Positions 47,579 through 56,479 are shown, counted from the first letter of the stretch. The stretch: DNA of 64,000 nt from Ancylomarina subtilis (GCF_004217115.1 NZ_SHKN01000003.1:174904-238903), one strand, 5' to 3'. Made by a program: numbers and translations. The notes: generated by a model from the sequence alone, not told the origin.

Positions 47579-48829
47579 TTAGTTTTCTGTAGAGTTGAGT
47601 GCTTTTATAGGCAATACCGAAGCTGCTTTTTTTGCAGGATATAGCCCGGCCAATGCTCCCGATAAGATTAATAAAATAAGAGCACTTAATGCAATGGGCA
47701 GGTTCACTTCCAATCCTTTAAAAATGGAACTTTTGTCAGCGATCATACCGCCGATGGCTGCATTGATTAATAAAACGATACCACTTGCACTTATAAGTCC
47801 TACGATACCCGCTACAAAAGTAATAACAATGGATTCGTTCAAGATCATGTAGAGAATACTTCGGGGAGGCGCGCCAATGGCTTTTCGTATACCTATTTCC
47901 TGGGTTCGCTCTTTAACAACGACGAGCATAATATTACTCACGCCTACAATACCGCTAAGAATCATGCAAACACCAACTAGCCAAAGAAAACCATTTATTA
48001 TTTTAAAAAGGGAATTAAATGCTTTGGCATCTGCTTGTAAATTCTCAATGTAGATGGCATTCTGATCTTCTGAATGGAATTCGTATTTTGAAGCTAGATA
48101 ATCTTTGAATTCTTTTTCAAATTTTGTGGGTGAGGTATCTGATTTAAGGGCTAATGCAAAATTATCCAATTCCTTACCATAGTTATATTGTGCAATCATG
48201 GTTGGGTAAGGGATATAAATATGATGACCATTATCAGAGAAGAGTGATTTCTCGGCTAATATGCCGACGACTCTTAGCCAAGTACCATCAAGATAGAAGT
48301 AATTCCCCAGAGCGTCATCTTTGGCAAATAAAACTTTTGCAATTTCCTTGCCGATTACTGCCACCCTACTTTTGGAGATTTCATCATTAGGATTTAAAAT
48401 TCTTCCTAGCTCCGTTTTGTAGGTTTTAATTTTAAAATACGAACTGTTAACCCCATAACAAGAAAAACGACGGTAGTTTTTTTTTGCAGAATAGAGTTGT
48501 TTTCCAGAGTATTTTACTTCTGGAGAAATGACTTCTATTTCAGAAAAGCGTTCAGCAAAGTGATTTAATTCCGAATTTTGAAAAAGTACAGCACGACCAG
48601 CTCTTTGTCCGGGTTTTGACATAGATGTTTGCCCTCCGTATACCCACATGCTGTTTTGAGTATAATCCTGAAATAGTACCATTATGCCTTTTTGAAGACC
48701 ACTACCAGCTCCCACAAGCAATACCAAAATAAATATTCCCCAAGCTACACCAAAACCAGTAAGTATATTTCGGTTTTTGTGCTGTTTTAGTGAATCCCAG
48801 GTTTCTTCGAATTGATATAAATTAAGCAT
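47579..48829 (-). CDS. MacB/FtsX-type ABC transporter permease without ATPase domain
   Basis: 416 residues. First membrane helix (about 22-42, NILTGFGVAWGIFILVLLVG), a large periplasmic MacB core domain (about 45-270) and three C-terminal helices (about 275-300, 325-350, 378-403) with the FtsX signature ERTQEIGIRKAIGAPPRSIL. The nucleotide-binding subunit that such a permease needs is not encoded next to it. Its start overlaps the end of the C39 exporter gene by 8 bases, so translation is probably coupled. May drive the adaptor at 46491 as a MacAB-like mechanotransmission pump. Confidence 0.9.
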   Translation of the reverse strand: MLNLYQFEETWDSLKQHKNRNILTGFGVAWGIFILVLLVGAGSGLQKGIMVLFQDYTQNSMWVYGGQTSMSKPGQRAGRAVLFQNSELNHFAERFSEIEVISPEVKYSGKQLYSAKKNYRRFSCYGVNSSYFKIKTYKTELGRILNPNDEISKSRVAVIGKEIAKVLFAKDDALGNYFYLDGTWLRVVGILAEKSLFSDNGHHIYIPYPTMIAQYNYGKELDNFALALKSDTSPTKFEKEFKDYLASKYEFHSEDQNAIYIENLQADAKAFNSLFKIINGFLWLVGVCMILSGIVGVSNIMLVVVKERTQEIGIRKAIGAPPRSILYMILNESIVITFVAGIVGLISASGIVLLINAAIGGMIADKSSIFKGLEVNLPIALSALILLILSGALAGLYPAKKAASVLPIKALNSTEN

Positions 48830-50993
48830 AGTCTAAATCTTTCCAATAATCACTGTATAGATTTTCATTCAGCATAAGCTCATCATGTGATCCCCATGTT
48901 TCTATCCTTCCCGACTCCATAATATAGATTGTACTGTTTAAAGATTTTATAATATGCAGACGATGCGTAATAAAAAGAATTGCCATTTCACTTTTCAGTT
49001 TGTTAAGCATCTTGAGTACAAATTGCTCTGTATTTCTATCCATGGCAGATGTTGCTTCGTCGAGTATAAGAAATTGAGGTTCGTTATATAATGCACGGGC
49101 TAATGCAAGTAGTTGTGTTTCACCTCCTGATATGTTTTGTCCTTCCTCTCCTATAAGGGTGTAATAAGAATCAGATAGTTTTGAGAAGTAATCATCGAAT
49201 CCCCATTCTTTACAGAATTCAATAATTCTTTCTTCGTGTTCGCATGCTTCATCTAAGCAAATATTATCTAAGATAGATCCATTGAAAATCTGAATCTGTT
49301 GTGGGACAACACCTATCGTTTTTCGCCAAACTTGATGATCTAGATTTTTAAGAGAATGATCATTATTAAGAATAATATCACCTTTTATAGGTTCGTAAAA
49401 TCTCTGAATAATTTGAATTAGGGTACTTTTCCCACAACCATTTTCACCCAATATGGAAATCAACTCTCCTTTTTTAACTTGAAGGCTTATATTATTTAGA
49501 AGTTCTATTTGTCCGGGAAAATTGAAATGTAAATTCTCTATTTTTAGTTGACTAAAATTAAAAGCTGATTCATCTGTTGAAGTAGTTTGGTATTCTAACT
49601 TTTCTTCAGTAAAATCGAACATGCGTTCCAAAGCAACTTTAGCACCTTGAATCGATATATTAGCCAAGATTAAATTTTCGGTTGAATCGATTAAAATACT
49701 TATAATACCTAGAATAGCCAGTAGTTCTCCAATTTCAATCTTCCCTTGAAGGTACAGGAAGGCACCAAAAGAGATACTAAGAATAAGAACCAAGGAATTG
49801 ATAATGTCGTTGGATAAATTAAACTTTAAGGCAATTTTATTGAATGAAAATATTCTTTCTTGAAAATTGGAGTAAATAGTTTTGGCTTGTGCTTGAAAGT
49901 AGTTTTCTTTTTGATGCGTTTTTATGGTATTTATACCATTGATTATCTCGATATAATAGGATTCATTTATAGCATGATTTTGCATGACTTCCTGCTGTAT
50001 CTTCTTTACAGGAGCTAAAAAAACGTTGAGTAAAATTAGTAGTAAAGGAATTATTGTTGCTGCAAACAAGGCTGTTTCTACATTATAGTAGAATAGGAAA
50101 GATAAAGAGATGATGACAAGTAGCGCATCGATAGCTGCTTGTCCCATAACGTATTGTACAGCCGATTGTATTTTTTGGCTGTCGTTGAGCCTAGCAATCA
50201 TATCGCCCTGCTTCTTACTGTCGAAAAATGCTTTGGGCAAATAGATGAGTTTCGATAAAAAATAATTGACAACTCTACTATTGAAACGAAAGGTTTGTTG
50301 TGCTAGGAGTAAACTTCTCAGGTAATTGAAAACAGATAATAATAAAATGAGAATACCCCAACTGAATAAACCTTTGAGTAATAAATAAAAATCTTTTTTA
50401 GGAAGAATATCATCGACCATTTGTTGTGTGAATACCGCTGTTGACAAACTGAGTATTGAAATGATAACTCCCAGAAAAAGTGCCGCAATAAAAAGAGGTT
50501 TGTCTTCGCTTATTTGTTCTTTTAGCCACGAAAAGCTTTTATTTGATTTGAATCCTTTGGCTTCGAAACTTTCATTGGGTGTTAAATCTAAGAGGTAACC
50601 TGAAAGCCAGACTTCTTCTAATTCCTGTGGCTTTTTTTTGCAAAAACCTTTTGCAGGATCGCCTATATAAAATTTGCCTCTTTCATATTTATAACAAACC
50701 ACATAATGCTGAAAGTGATCTTCTATATTTAGATGTAAAATAACGGGGTGATTTAGCTTTTTGAGTTCATCAATATCCCCCTGTAAGCCATCTGCTGTAA
50801 AACCAAGTTTATTTACTGCCTGGTATAAACCAAGGAGACTTGTTCCTTTAGGATTTGTACCAGACTCTCGTCTTAGTTTCTCAAGGGAGATGTCTCCATT
50901 GTAATAGCGAAAAATACTTTTTAAACAGGCTACCCCACAGTCTTTCTCGTCGTGTTGGAAAACGATCGATCGTTTTATTTGTTTATCGGTCAT
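48822..50993 (-). CDS. C39-peptidase-containing ABC exporter (double-glycine peptide exporter)
   Basis: 723 residues. N-terminal C39 cysteine protease (about 10-140) with Gln13, Cys19 (DEKDCGVACL), His96 (HFQHYVV) and Asp112 (GDPAKG) all present, so it should be able to cut after a GG leader. Then six membrane helices (about 165-450) and the ATPase domain with GENGCGKST (Walker A, 516), ISGGE signature (about 621) and LILDEATSAMD (about 643). This PCAT class removes the leader and exports the core peptide across the inner membrane. A matching leader peptide is encoded at the head of the same gene run (53785-53937). Overlaps the redoxin gene upstream by 11 bases and the permease downstream by 8. 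Confidence 0.95.
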   Translation of the reverse strand: MTDKQIKRSIVFQHDEKDCGVACLKSIFRYYNGDISLEKLRRESGTNPKGTSLLGLYQAVNKLGFTADGLQGDIDELKKLNHPVILHLNIEDHFQHYVVCYKYERGKFYIGDPAKGFCKKKPQELEEVWLSGYLLDLTPNESFEAKGFKSNKSFSWLKEQISEDKPLFIAALFLGVIISILSLSTAVFTQQMVDDILPKKDFYLLLKGLFSWGILILLLSVFNYLRSLLLAQQTFRFNSRVVNYFLSKLIYLPKAFFDSKKQGDMIARLNDSQKIQSAVQYVMGQAAIDALLVIISLSFLFYYNVETALFAATIIPLLLILLNVFLAPVKKIQQEVMQNHAINESYYIEIINGINTIKTHQKENYFQAQAKTIYSNFQERIFSFNKIALKFNLSNDIINSLVLILSISFGAFLYLQGKIEIGELLAILGIISILIDSTENLILANISIQGAKVALERMFDFTEEKLEYQTTSTDESAFNFSQLKIENLHFNFPGQIELLNNISLQVKKGELISILGENGCGKSTLIQIIQRFYEPIKGDIILNNDHSLKNLDHQVWRKTIGVVPQQIQIFNGSILDNICLDEACEHEERIIEFCKEWGFDDYFSKLSDSYYTLIGEEGQNISGGETQLLALARALYNEPQFLILDEATSAMDRNTEQFVLKMLNKLKSEMAILFITHRLHIIKSLNSTIYIMESGRIETWGSHDELMLNENLYSDYWKDLDYA

Positions 50994-51522
50994 TTGCAGC
51001 TCTTGTGTATTTAACGAGTGTTTTTACTGTAACAGCTTCTTCAATCTTTTTTAATAGTTTTAGTTGCGTATCAAAAATTAGAATAGCTGGAAGTTTTTGT
51101 GTGCCAAAAATCTCTTCGAATTGATCTTCCTGATACTTTAAAAATTGAATATTTGGGAAGGATTCCAGCTGATGTTTTTTTGCGAATTTTTTGATGTCAA
51201 ATTTTTTGCTTTTAGAAACCATTAAGATTTCTGAATTTTGAAACTCGCTGTAATAATTGAATAATATTTTGGCTTCCATATCACACATGTCACATTTAGG
51301 ACTAAAGTGAATAATAAGAACTGATTTATCTGTTTCAATATCCCAATAGGAGTAATTTCCGCCTTTAGTGTTCTCGAATTCAAATTCCGGAAGCTCTGAT
51401 AATTCAATTTTTTTAGGAATCTTCTTAACTCTTGCTTTTACCTGTATAGCCTTGTATGTTGTGAGTATAAGCATTCCACAAATAATGCTTGCAATACCTA
51501 TGAGTGCTAATATCTTCTTCAT
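50983..51522 (-). CDS. Membrane-anchored TlpA-like redoxin, copy A (CDMC)
   Basis: 179 residues. Membrane anchor (about 5-22), then a periplasmic thioredoxin fold with Cys77-Asp-Met-Cys80 (SPKCDMCDMEAK) and a cis-Pro loop in KLPAILIFD. Same length and Cys spacing as copy B, and the same C-terminal EAVTVKTLVKYTR. It lies between the five-helix membrane protein and the C39 exporter and overlaps the exporter gene by 11 bases, so it is translationally coupled to peptide export. Since the peptide core has two Cys, a role in its disulfide chemistry is the simplest inference. Confidence 0.87.
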   Translation of the reverse strand: MKKILALIGIASIICGMLILTTYKAIQVKARVKKIPKKIELSELPEFEFENTKGGNYSYWDIETDKSVLIIHFSPKCDMCDMEAKILFNYYSEFQNSEILMVSKSKKFDIKKFAKKHQLESFPNIQFLKYQEDQFEEIFGTQKLPAILIFDTQLKLLKKIEEAVTVKTLVKYTRAANDR

Positions 51523-51569
51523 TTGTTTTTTTTAATTCACTTGTGACAGTAATGGTTCATTTGAATAAA

Positions 51570-52292
51570 TTAAATCGTTAAATAAATCATTAAACTCTCA
51601 TACAATACGAACCCACATAGTATCGGGATAAACATACTAAGCATCAGTTTTCTATAAGGAATTGTGCTTGCTATTTTTAGGAAAAAAGGGATAAGTAGAA
51701 GATATAATAGCAGATAAAGATTTAAATCTTTAAGTAGGTCGAAATACCAAGAGCTTTTGTCCACATTCCCAATCCAATCTCTTACCGAAAAGGATAGTTC
51801 CTTATTAAAACTCTTAATATCTTCAAATTTGTAATTTGATTTAATAGCTAAGAACCAGATAGCATTAATGATATCTTTTATAAAGAAAACCAGGTAAGCT
51901 AAGAGACTTGATTTGAATATAGTTGAAAAACGAATGCTTTTAAAATCTTCGACAAATTGAAAGCCAATAAAGATAAATGTAGCCAACCCTAAACAAACAA
52001 TCATGAATGGAGCAAGAACCATAGTGGAGTCCATTAAGAAATAATCCCAACCATACGCATTATCTTCTTCAGGTAAATCTATGCCTTTTAGATCTTCTTC
52101 AAAATCAGCTATGTATTGATCATATTCATCATTGTGTTTTTGATCTTCTTTTTGTGCAAGATGCTCATACCATACCTTATCATTGTTGACAAAATCAGTG
52201 TTTACTATTTGCAAGCAAAACGCAAAAGTGTAGAAAAGGATTATTAATAAAAATCCTTTTACATTTAGGATATCATAGATGAATTTTTTCAT
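51570..52292 (-). CDS. Five-helix membrane protein, copy A
   Basis: 240 residues, membrane segments at about 12-30, 88-112, 122-150, 190-212 and 217-238, with an acidic loop (about 32-85) after the first. It pairs with copy B at 41051-41812 (shared FIGFQF/FIGFHF, FKSSLLAY/FKSTLLAY, LLIPFFL). The start overlaps the stop of the secreted protein upstream (ATGA, 52289-52292), so the two are translationally coupled. No family recognised. Context suggests a part in maturation, export or self-protection. Confidence 0.77.
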   Translation of the reverse strand: MKKFIYDILNVKGFLLIILFYTFAFCLQIVNTDFVNNDKVWYEHLAQKEDQKHNDEYDQYIADFEEDLKGIDLPEEDNAYGWDYFLMDSTMVLAPFMIVCLGLATFIFIGFQFVEDFKSIRFSTIFKSSLLAYLVFFIKDIINAIWFLAIKSNYKFEDIKSFNKELSFSVRDWIGNVDKSSWYFDLLKDLNLYLLLYLLLIPFFLKIASTIPYRKLMLSMFIPILCGFVLYESLMIYLTI

Positions 52293-53704
52293 TTTTTAGT
52301 TTTGTTTTTAATCTCCTTGATCAAATTGTTTTTTAACAATTGCTCTTCATTTGTAGGAAGCATAGTAGTGTGATTTTTCCAGAATTCCTTATTATATGGA
52401 ATTTTTCCGTAATGATCTCCTTCCCAGTTAAGCGTGTTTAGTTGTTTGTTAACCAAACCCTGGTCGTTGATGATTTCTGAATAAGAAAGTTCTTGAATCA
52501 AACGCCTTTTGCGTGATAGATCACTGTTGTAATCGAACCTGTTTGAATATAAATAGCTTAAATATAGCTTTTTGTTGAATTCTTCAAATTTAATTTTGAA
52601 ATGGAAATAATATCGTGATTTTCCTTTAAAGTGTTTGTAGTTTGGATTCTTAATATATCCGTAATCTAAATTCAAAAATGCATAATCTTTAATACGTATA
52701 TAGGCAATACCAATAGGTATGAGACTATACTTTTGGTATTTGATTTGGGGATAATTTTTGCTTGGTAGGATTTTTATTTTATAGATTGGATCATTTTTAT
52801 ACATCAAAATGGTATCTAATTTAAATTGATGTTCCTTAATGAAAGATTTGGTAATAATGGGGCGTCCATTTTTAAAGTGAGGATTGATTCTAAGTGATTT
52901 TTTTCGTCTCCCATTTTGTATGCTACGAATCATATTCGTAGAAGTAAAAAACTTTGAAAAAGAAGCTTTACTGTGATCCAGATCTTCCAGTAAATATTTC
53001 TGAATTAAAGGATCTTTGTAAGAAGAGTTTGATTTTATTCTTGGATCACCAAAATAATCCGTTTTTTTTCTTGAATATAGATAAGCTCTCAAAAGTAATT
53101 TGTAATCTGTATCTCTATTGTCAAGACTTGATTGTAGCTTATCAATATTAAATTTACATTCTGTAATATCGTGCTTCATTCCTGGATCGTAAATACTGAT
53201 TGTTGCTTCAATTAGGCGATTAATTGAAGTGTCTAGTCGGTGACTTTGGCGATAATAGTATTTACCAATGTGAGGTTTATCATCTAATAAATTAGGCAGT
53301 TCGTTAATAGCATTCGCAAAAATTTGTTTGGCATTTTTCAAAATTTCTTGCTTGCCAACAATTACCTCTTGTAAGTTATAAGCTTGCTTTTTTAATATAA
53401 GATTGATTGTTTGTTTTCCCTTTTTTATTTCAAGCAAGGAGTCGATCGGGAAAAATTTGGTTTGATATCCAATACAGGACACCTGAATATTATCAAATTT
53501 CCCTACATAAGGGTGTTTGATTTCAAAATATCCTTCAGGGTTTGTTATTGTTCCTAGAGGGCTGTTTTCCAATACAATTGATGCGTATGGAATAGGAGTT
53601 CTGTTATCATCGACAACTCTAGCTTTAATTTTTTGTTGAGAAAAAAGTAGAGATGAGTAAAAAATAAATAGTATTGGTAAAATTAGCTTTGGTACGTTCT
53701 GCAT
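52289..53704 (-). CDS. Secreted carboxypeptidase-regulatory-domain protein, copy A
   Basis: 471 residues: signal peptide (1-22), CarboxypepD_reg-like domain (about 24-112, RTPIPYASIVLENSPLGTIT), then the paralogue region with YYYRQSHRLDTSINRLIEATI, IYKIKILP, IAYIRIKDYAFLNLDYG and the terminal FWKNHTTMLPTNEE. It lies 80 bases downstream of the double-glycine peptide gene and is coupled by a 4-base overlap to the membrane protein. Presumably acts in the periplasm or at the outer membrane. Linkage to the peptide gene makes it a candidate carrier or receptor of the mature peptide; nothing catalytic is visible. Confidence 0.83.
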   Translation of the reverse strand: MQNVPKLILPILFIFYSSLLFSQQKIKARVVDDNRTPIPYASIVLENSPLGTITNPEGYFEIKHPYVGKFDNIQVSCIGYQTKFFPIDSLLEIKKGKQTINLILKKQAYNLQEVIVGKQEILKNAKQIFANAINELPNLLDDKPHIGKYYYRQSHRLDTSINRLIEATISIYDPGMKHDITECKFNIDKLQSSLDNRDTDYKLLLRAYLYSRKKTDYFGDPRIKSNSSYKDPLIQKYLLEDLDHSKASFSKFFTSTNMIRSIQNGRRKKSLRINPHFKNGRPIITKSFIKEHQFKLDTILMYKNDPIYKIKILPSKNYPQIKYQKYSLIPIGIAYIRIKDYAFLNLDYGYIKNPNYKHFKGKSRYYFHFKIKFEEFNKKLYLSYLYSNRFDYNSDLSRKRRLIQELSYSEIINDQGLVNKQLNTLNWEGDHYGKIPYNKEFWKNHTTMLPTNEEQLLKNNLIKEIKNKTKK

Positions 53705-53784
53705 AATGATAATTTGAAAACCAAGTTATTGATACTCCCTGCGAAAATAGCAGGGAGTATTTATTTGCGTCAAAAGTTTTAGTT

Positions 53785-53937
53785 TTAATATTGACAATTA
53801 TTCATATAAGCTTTTTCATACATTCTATGAGCACCAGCTTCGTTGCCATTACTTTTATATCGCTCATACCTTCTCTTATACCTTGCACATGAGCCACCAC
53901 TCACTTTTTCCATTTGTTTTGAATTTAACTTTTTCAT
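53785..53937 (-). CDS. Double-glycine leader peptide (bacteriocin- or signal-like precursor)
   Basis: 50 residues, too short for standard gene finding. The first 15, MKKLNSKQMEKVSGG, form a typical double-glycine leader (L at -12, M at -7, V at -4, GG at -2/-1 relative to the cut). The 35-residue core is basic (eight K/R against three D/E), has six Tyr and exactly two Cys (Cys17 and Cys48, the second and thirty-third core residues), so one disulfide could close nearly the whole core into a loop. It is followed 80 bases later by the module that ends in the C39 exporter. Whether the product is an antibacterial peptide or a signal is not decided by the sequence. Start ATG at 53937; no strong Shine-Dalgarno, as usual in the phylum. 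Confidence 0.85.
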   Translation of the reverse strand: MKKLNSKQMEKVSGGSCARYKRRYERYKSNGNEAGAHRMYEKAYMNNCQY

Positions 53938-53973
53938 CTTGTCAAAATTTAAGTGTTAATAATAAAATTTACT

Positions 53974-54098
53974 TTAATTTTGCCCTAATCTCCTCGAACG
54001 AGATTTTAGGCGTTGAGTTTAAATGCGCAGTTGTTTAACTCTGGCGCTAAGTTATGTAAACTCACTGATAGATATTGTCAGTGAGTTTATTTTTATTA
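53974..54098 (+). ncRNA. Possible structured RNA or leader opposite the peptide promoter region
   Basis: On the plus strand a -7-like TAATTTTG (53975-53982) is followed by a hairpin CTAATCTC...GAGATTTTAG (53985-54009), a second hairpin GAGTTTAAA...TTTAACTC (54015-54042, with outer GCG/CGC pairs) and a terminator-like AAACTCACTGA / TCAGTGAGTTT stem plus TATTTTTATT (54058-54098). This could be a small plus-strand RNA of about 110 bases, or the same pairings could shape the minus-strand leader of the peptide mRNA. No clear -33 box. Speculative. Confidence 0.3.
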
Positions 54099-54226
54099 AG
54101 TCTAATAGTTTTTTTAAAATTAGATCATGATACGCTGGAATGGGACATGTTTTTTTTGTATTGGGTTTTGTTTTATGTTGATCTAAATAAGAAATGGGCC
54201 TTTGTTATGTGAGTGATATGATTTTA

Positions 54227-54427
54227 TCATTCGTCGATATAGTATGATCGGATTGTTCTACAATATTTGAATTTTAAACCATCTGTTTTCAAGCTTTCTA
54301 AGAGTCTGTATAGGACTCTTTCTTGAATATTGAATTTAGTTGCTAGTTCTTTAGGTGTTCCAGTTGCTCTTTTTTTTGCAAGCTCTATGAACAGCCTGCG
54401 TTTTTCCAGAAAATCAATTTGTTTCAT
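54227..54427 (-). CDS. Small winged-helix DNA-binding protein, probable regulator of the peptide locus
   Basis: 66 residues, essentially one helix-turn-helix domain: GTPKELATKFNIQERVLYRLLESL forms the HTH (about 23-47), with a short wing ending KYCRTIRSYYIDE. No effector domain. Such mini-HTH proteins of the form TGTPEELA...YRxLExLK...SYYxx occur beside small secreted-peptide loci in Bacteroidota (recollection, not searched). It lies 289 bases upstream of the peptide gene on the same strand and is likely its regulator by position. Confidence 0.7.
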   Translation of the reverse strand: MKQIDFLEKRRLFIELAKKRATGTPKELATKFNIQERVLYRLLESLKTDGLKFKYCRTIRSYYIDE

Positions 54428-55027
54428 CTTGTATTAATTTGGGGTGTTGAAAATACTTTTTTGAATCACTTTTAAATGCTATGTGTCTTATGTGACTCGT
54501 TCAACTATTTAGTTAATTAAGTGGTTTGTCTTTTTGTTTTGTTTTTTTTTACTTAAAAGTAACCTATTGTTTTTAACTTTTTCATTAAATAATGTTAACT
54601 AGCCAAATAATGTATTACAATCAGTTGTTTATGATGTTATTTTGAACGTAAATGAAATTTATTGGGACTGTATTGAAATTTTATGTTTGTTAAAATGGAT
54701 TTTCTAATCCAATTAACTTGATGGTGAGATAGTCGTTCATACTAATTTGAAGGGTGTATTTTTCAACTATTACTCTACTATTTTCAATATTAGATCAAGA
54801 AAAAGACTTTTTGGTGTTTTATTGAGTATCTTACATACAGATATCTAAATACTTTCTTTATATTTGCAGCAAATTTCAAACGGTTTCAGTCGGGCTAAAT
54901 GGTTCGGGGAAACTGATTTTCGAAAGCAAGCCTTTAAGCTTCGACAATATAGAGGCAGGTGTTTCATGAAAAGTGGTGATCGCGTTTTCGAATATGGATA
55001 CTTACAACTTGATACTTTTTTTAAGAT
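54428..55027. other. 600-base gap before the suf operon
   Basis: No gene supported. The left 430 bases are very AT-rich. A -7-like TATATTTG (54859-54866) is followed by about 160 bases of noticeably more mixed sequence (54868-55027) with short inverted pairs (for example CGAAAGC/GCTTCG), which would be a long leader of the suf mRNA. Open frames of about 65-75 codons here on both strands show no family features and are rejected. Confidence 0.5.
54859..54866 (+). promoter_or_regulatory. -7-like box TATATTTG, likely suf promoter
   Basis: Matches TAnnTTTG, 161 bases before sufB. No good TTTG 19-21 bases upstream, which would fit a promoter needing an activator, but that is inference. Confidence 0.35.
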
Positions 55028-56479
55028 ATGGCTAAAGAAGAACAAGATAAAATATTGAATGAAGTCACGCAAAGTGATTATAAATATGGCTTTTCGAGTA
55101 ACATCGATACAGACTCTATTGCAAAAGGTCTGAGTGAAGATGTAATTCGCTTGATTTCGTCTAAGAAAAACGAGCCGGAGTTCATGTTAGAATTTCGACT
55201 GAAAGCATATCGTCATTGGTTGACCATGAAGATGCCTGAATGGGCACATTTGGAAATACCGCCAATCGACTACCAAGACATTATTTTTTACGCTGCTCCT
55301 ACTCAAAAAGCAAAGTTGGAGAGTATGGATGATGTGGATCCTGAAATTCGAGCAACTTTTGACAAGTTGGGTATTCCTTTGGATGAGCAGAAAATTTTAT
55401 CGAATGTAGCTGTTGACGTCGTGATGGATTCTTCATCGGTGAAAACAACATTTAAAGAGGCTTTAGCGGAGAAGGGGATTATCTTTTGTTCGTTTAGTGA
55501 GGCTGTTCAGGATCATCCTGATTTAATTCAGGAATATATGGGTTCAGTTGTTTCTTATCGAGATAACTTTTTTGCGGCTCTGAATTCGGCCGTTTTCTCT
55601 GATGGATCTTTCGTTTATATTCCAAAGGGTGTTCGTTGTCCAATGGAACTATCAACTTACTTCCGCATTAATGCTGAAAATACAGGTCAGTTTGAGCGTA
55701 CCTTAATCGTTTGTGAAGATGATTCGTTCGTGAGTTATCTTGAAGGTTGTACAGCACCAATGCGTGATGAAAACCAATTACATGCTGCAATTGTTGAGAT
55801 CATCGTTAAGGAGAATGCCGAGGTGAAATATTCAACCGTTCAAAACTGGTATCCTGGTAATAAGGAAGGTCTTGGAGGAATTTACAATTTTGTAACCAAG
55901 CGTGGTATTTGCGAAGGTGCTAATTCAAAATTGATGTGGGCTCAGGTTGAGACTGGATCTGCAGTAACCTGGAAATATCCTTCTACCATATTGAAAGGTG
56001 ATGGTTCTTCCAGTGAGTTCTATTCAGTGGCAGTAACCAATAATCATCAGCAAGCCGATACCGGAACAAAGATGATCCACATCGGTAATAACACAAAATC
56101 GACAATTATTTCGAAGGGTATTTCGGCAGGAAAATCGAACAACTCTTACCGAGGTTTGGTAAAAGTTGTGAAGAACTGCGAAGGCGCTCGAAATTTTTCA
56201 CAATGTGATTCGCTTCTTTTGGGTGATAAATGTGGCGCACACACTTATCCATATTTGGAAGTTCATAATAAATCGGCTAAGGTCGAACACGAGGCAACCA
56301 CCTCGAAAATTGGTGAAGATCAGATCTTTTACTGTAACCAGCGAGGTATCTCAACTGAAGATGCTATTGGCTTAATTGTGAATGGTTACGCTAAAGAGGT
56401 GATTAATAAAATGCCTATGGAGTTTGCTGTTGAAGCACAAAAACTATTGGCAATTAGCCTCGAAGGCTCTGTCGGATAA
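55028..56479 (+). CDS. sufB: Fe-S cluster assembly protein SufB
   Basis: 483 residues. Scaffold subunit of the SufBCD complex on which clusters are built in the cytoplasm. Conserved segments: [77 protein letters not shown] (conserved Cys), [29 protein letters not shown] and [21 protein letters not shown]. First gene of suf; 44 bases before sufC. Confidence 0.97.
   Translation: MAKEEQDKILNEVTQSDYKYGFSSNIDTDSIAKGLSEDVIRLISSKKNEPEFMLEFRLKAYRHWLTMKMPEWAHLEIPPIDYQDIIFYAAPTQKAKLESMDDVDPEIRATFDKLGIPLDEQKILSNVAVDVVMDSSSVKTTFKEALAEKGIIFCSFSEAVQDHPDLIQEYMGSVVSYRDNFFAALNSAVFSDGSFVYIPKGVRCPMELSTYFRINAENTGQFERTLIVCEDDSFVSYLEGCTAPMRDENQLHAAIVEIIVKENAEVKYSTVQNWYPGNKEGLGGIYNFVTKRGICEGANSKLMWAQVETGSAVTWKYPSTILKGDGSSSEFYSVAVTNNHQQADTGTKMIHIGNNTKSTIISKGISAGKSNNSYRGLVKVVKNCEGARNFSQCDSLLLGDKCGAHTYPYLEVHNKSAKVEHEATTSKIGEDQIFYCNQRGISTEDAIGLIVNGYAKEVINKMPMEFAVEAQKLLAISLEGSVG

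Noticed and set aside
54864..55058. Open frames of 64 and 75 codons before sufB on both strands
   Set aside because: The plus-strand frame needs a TTG start within the promoter box, overlaps sufB, and neither frame shows domain features.
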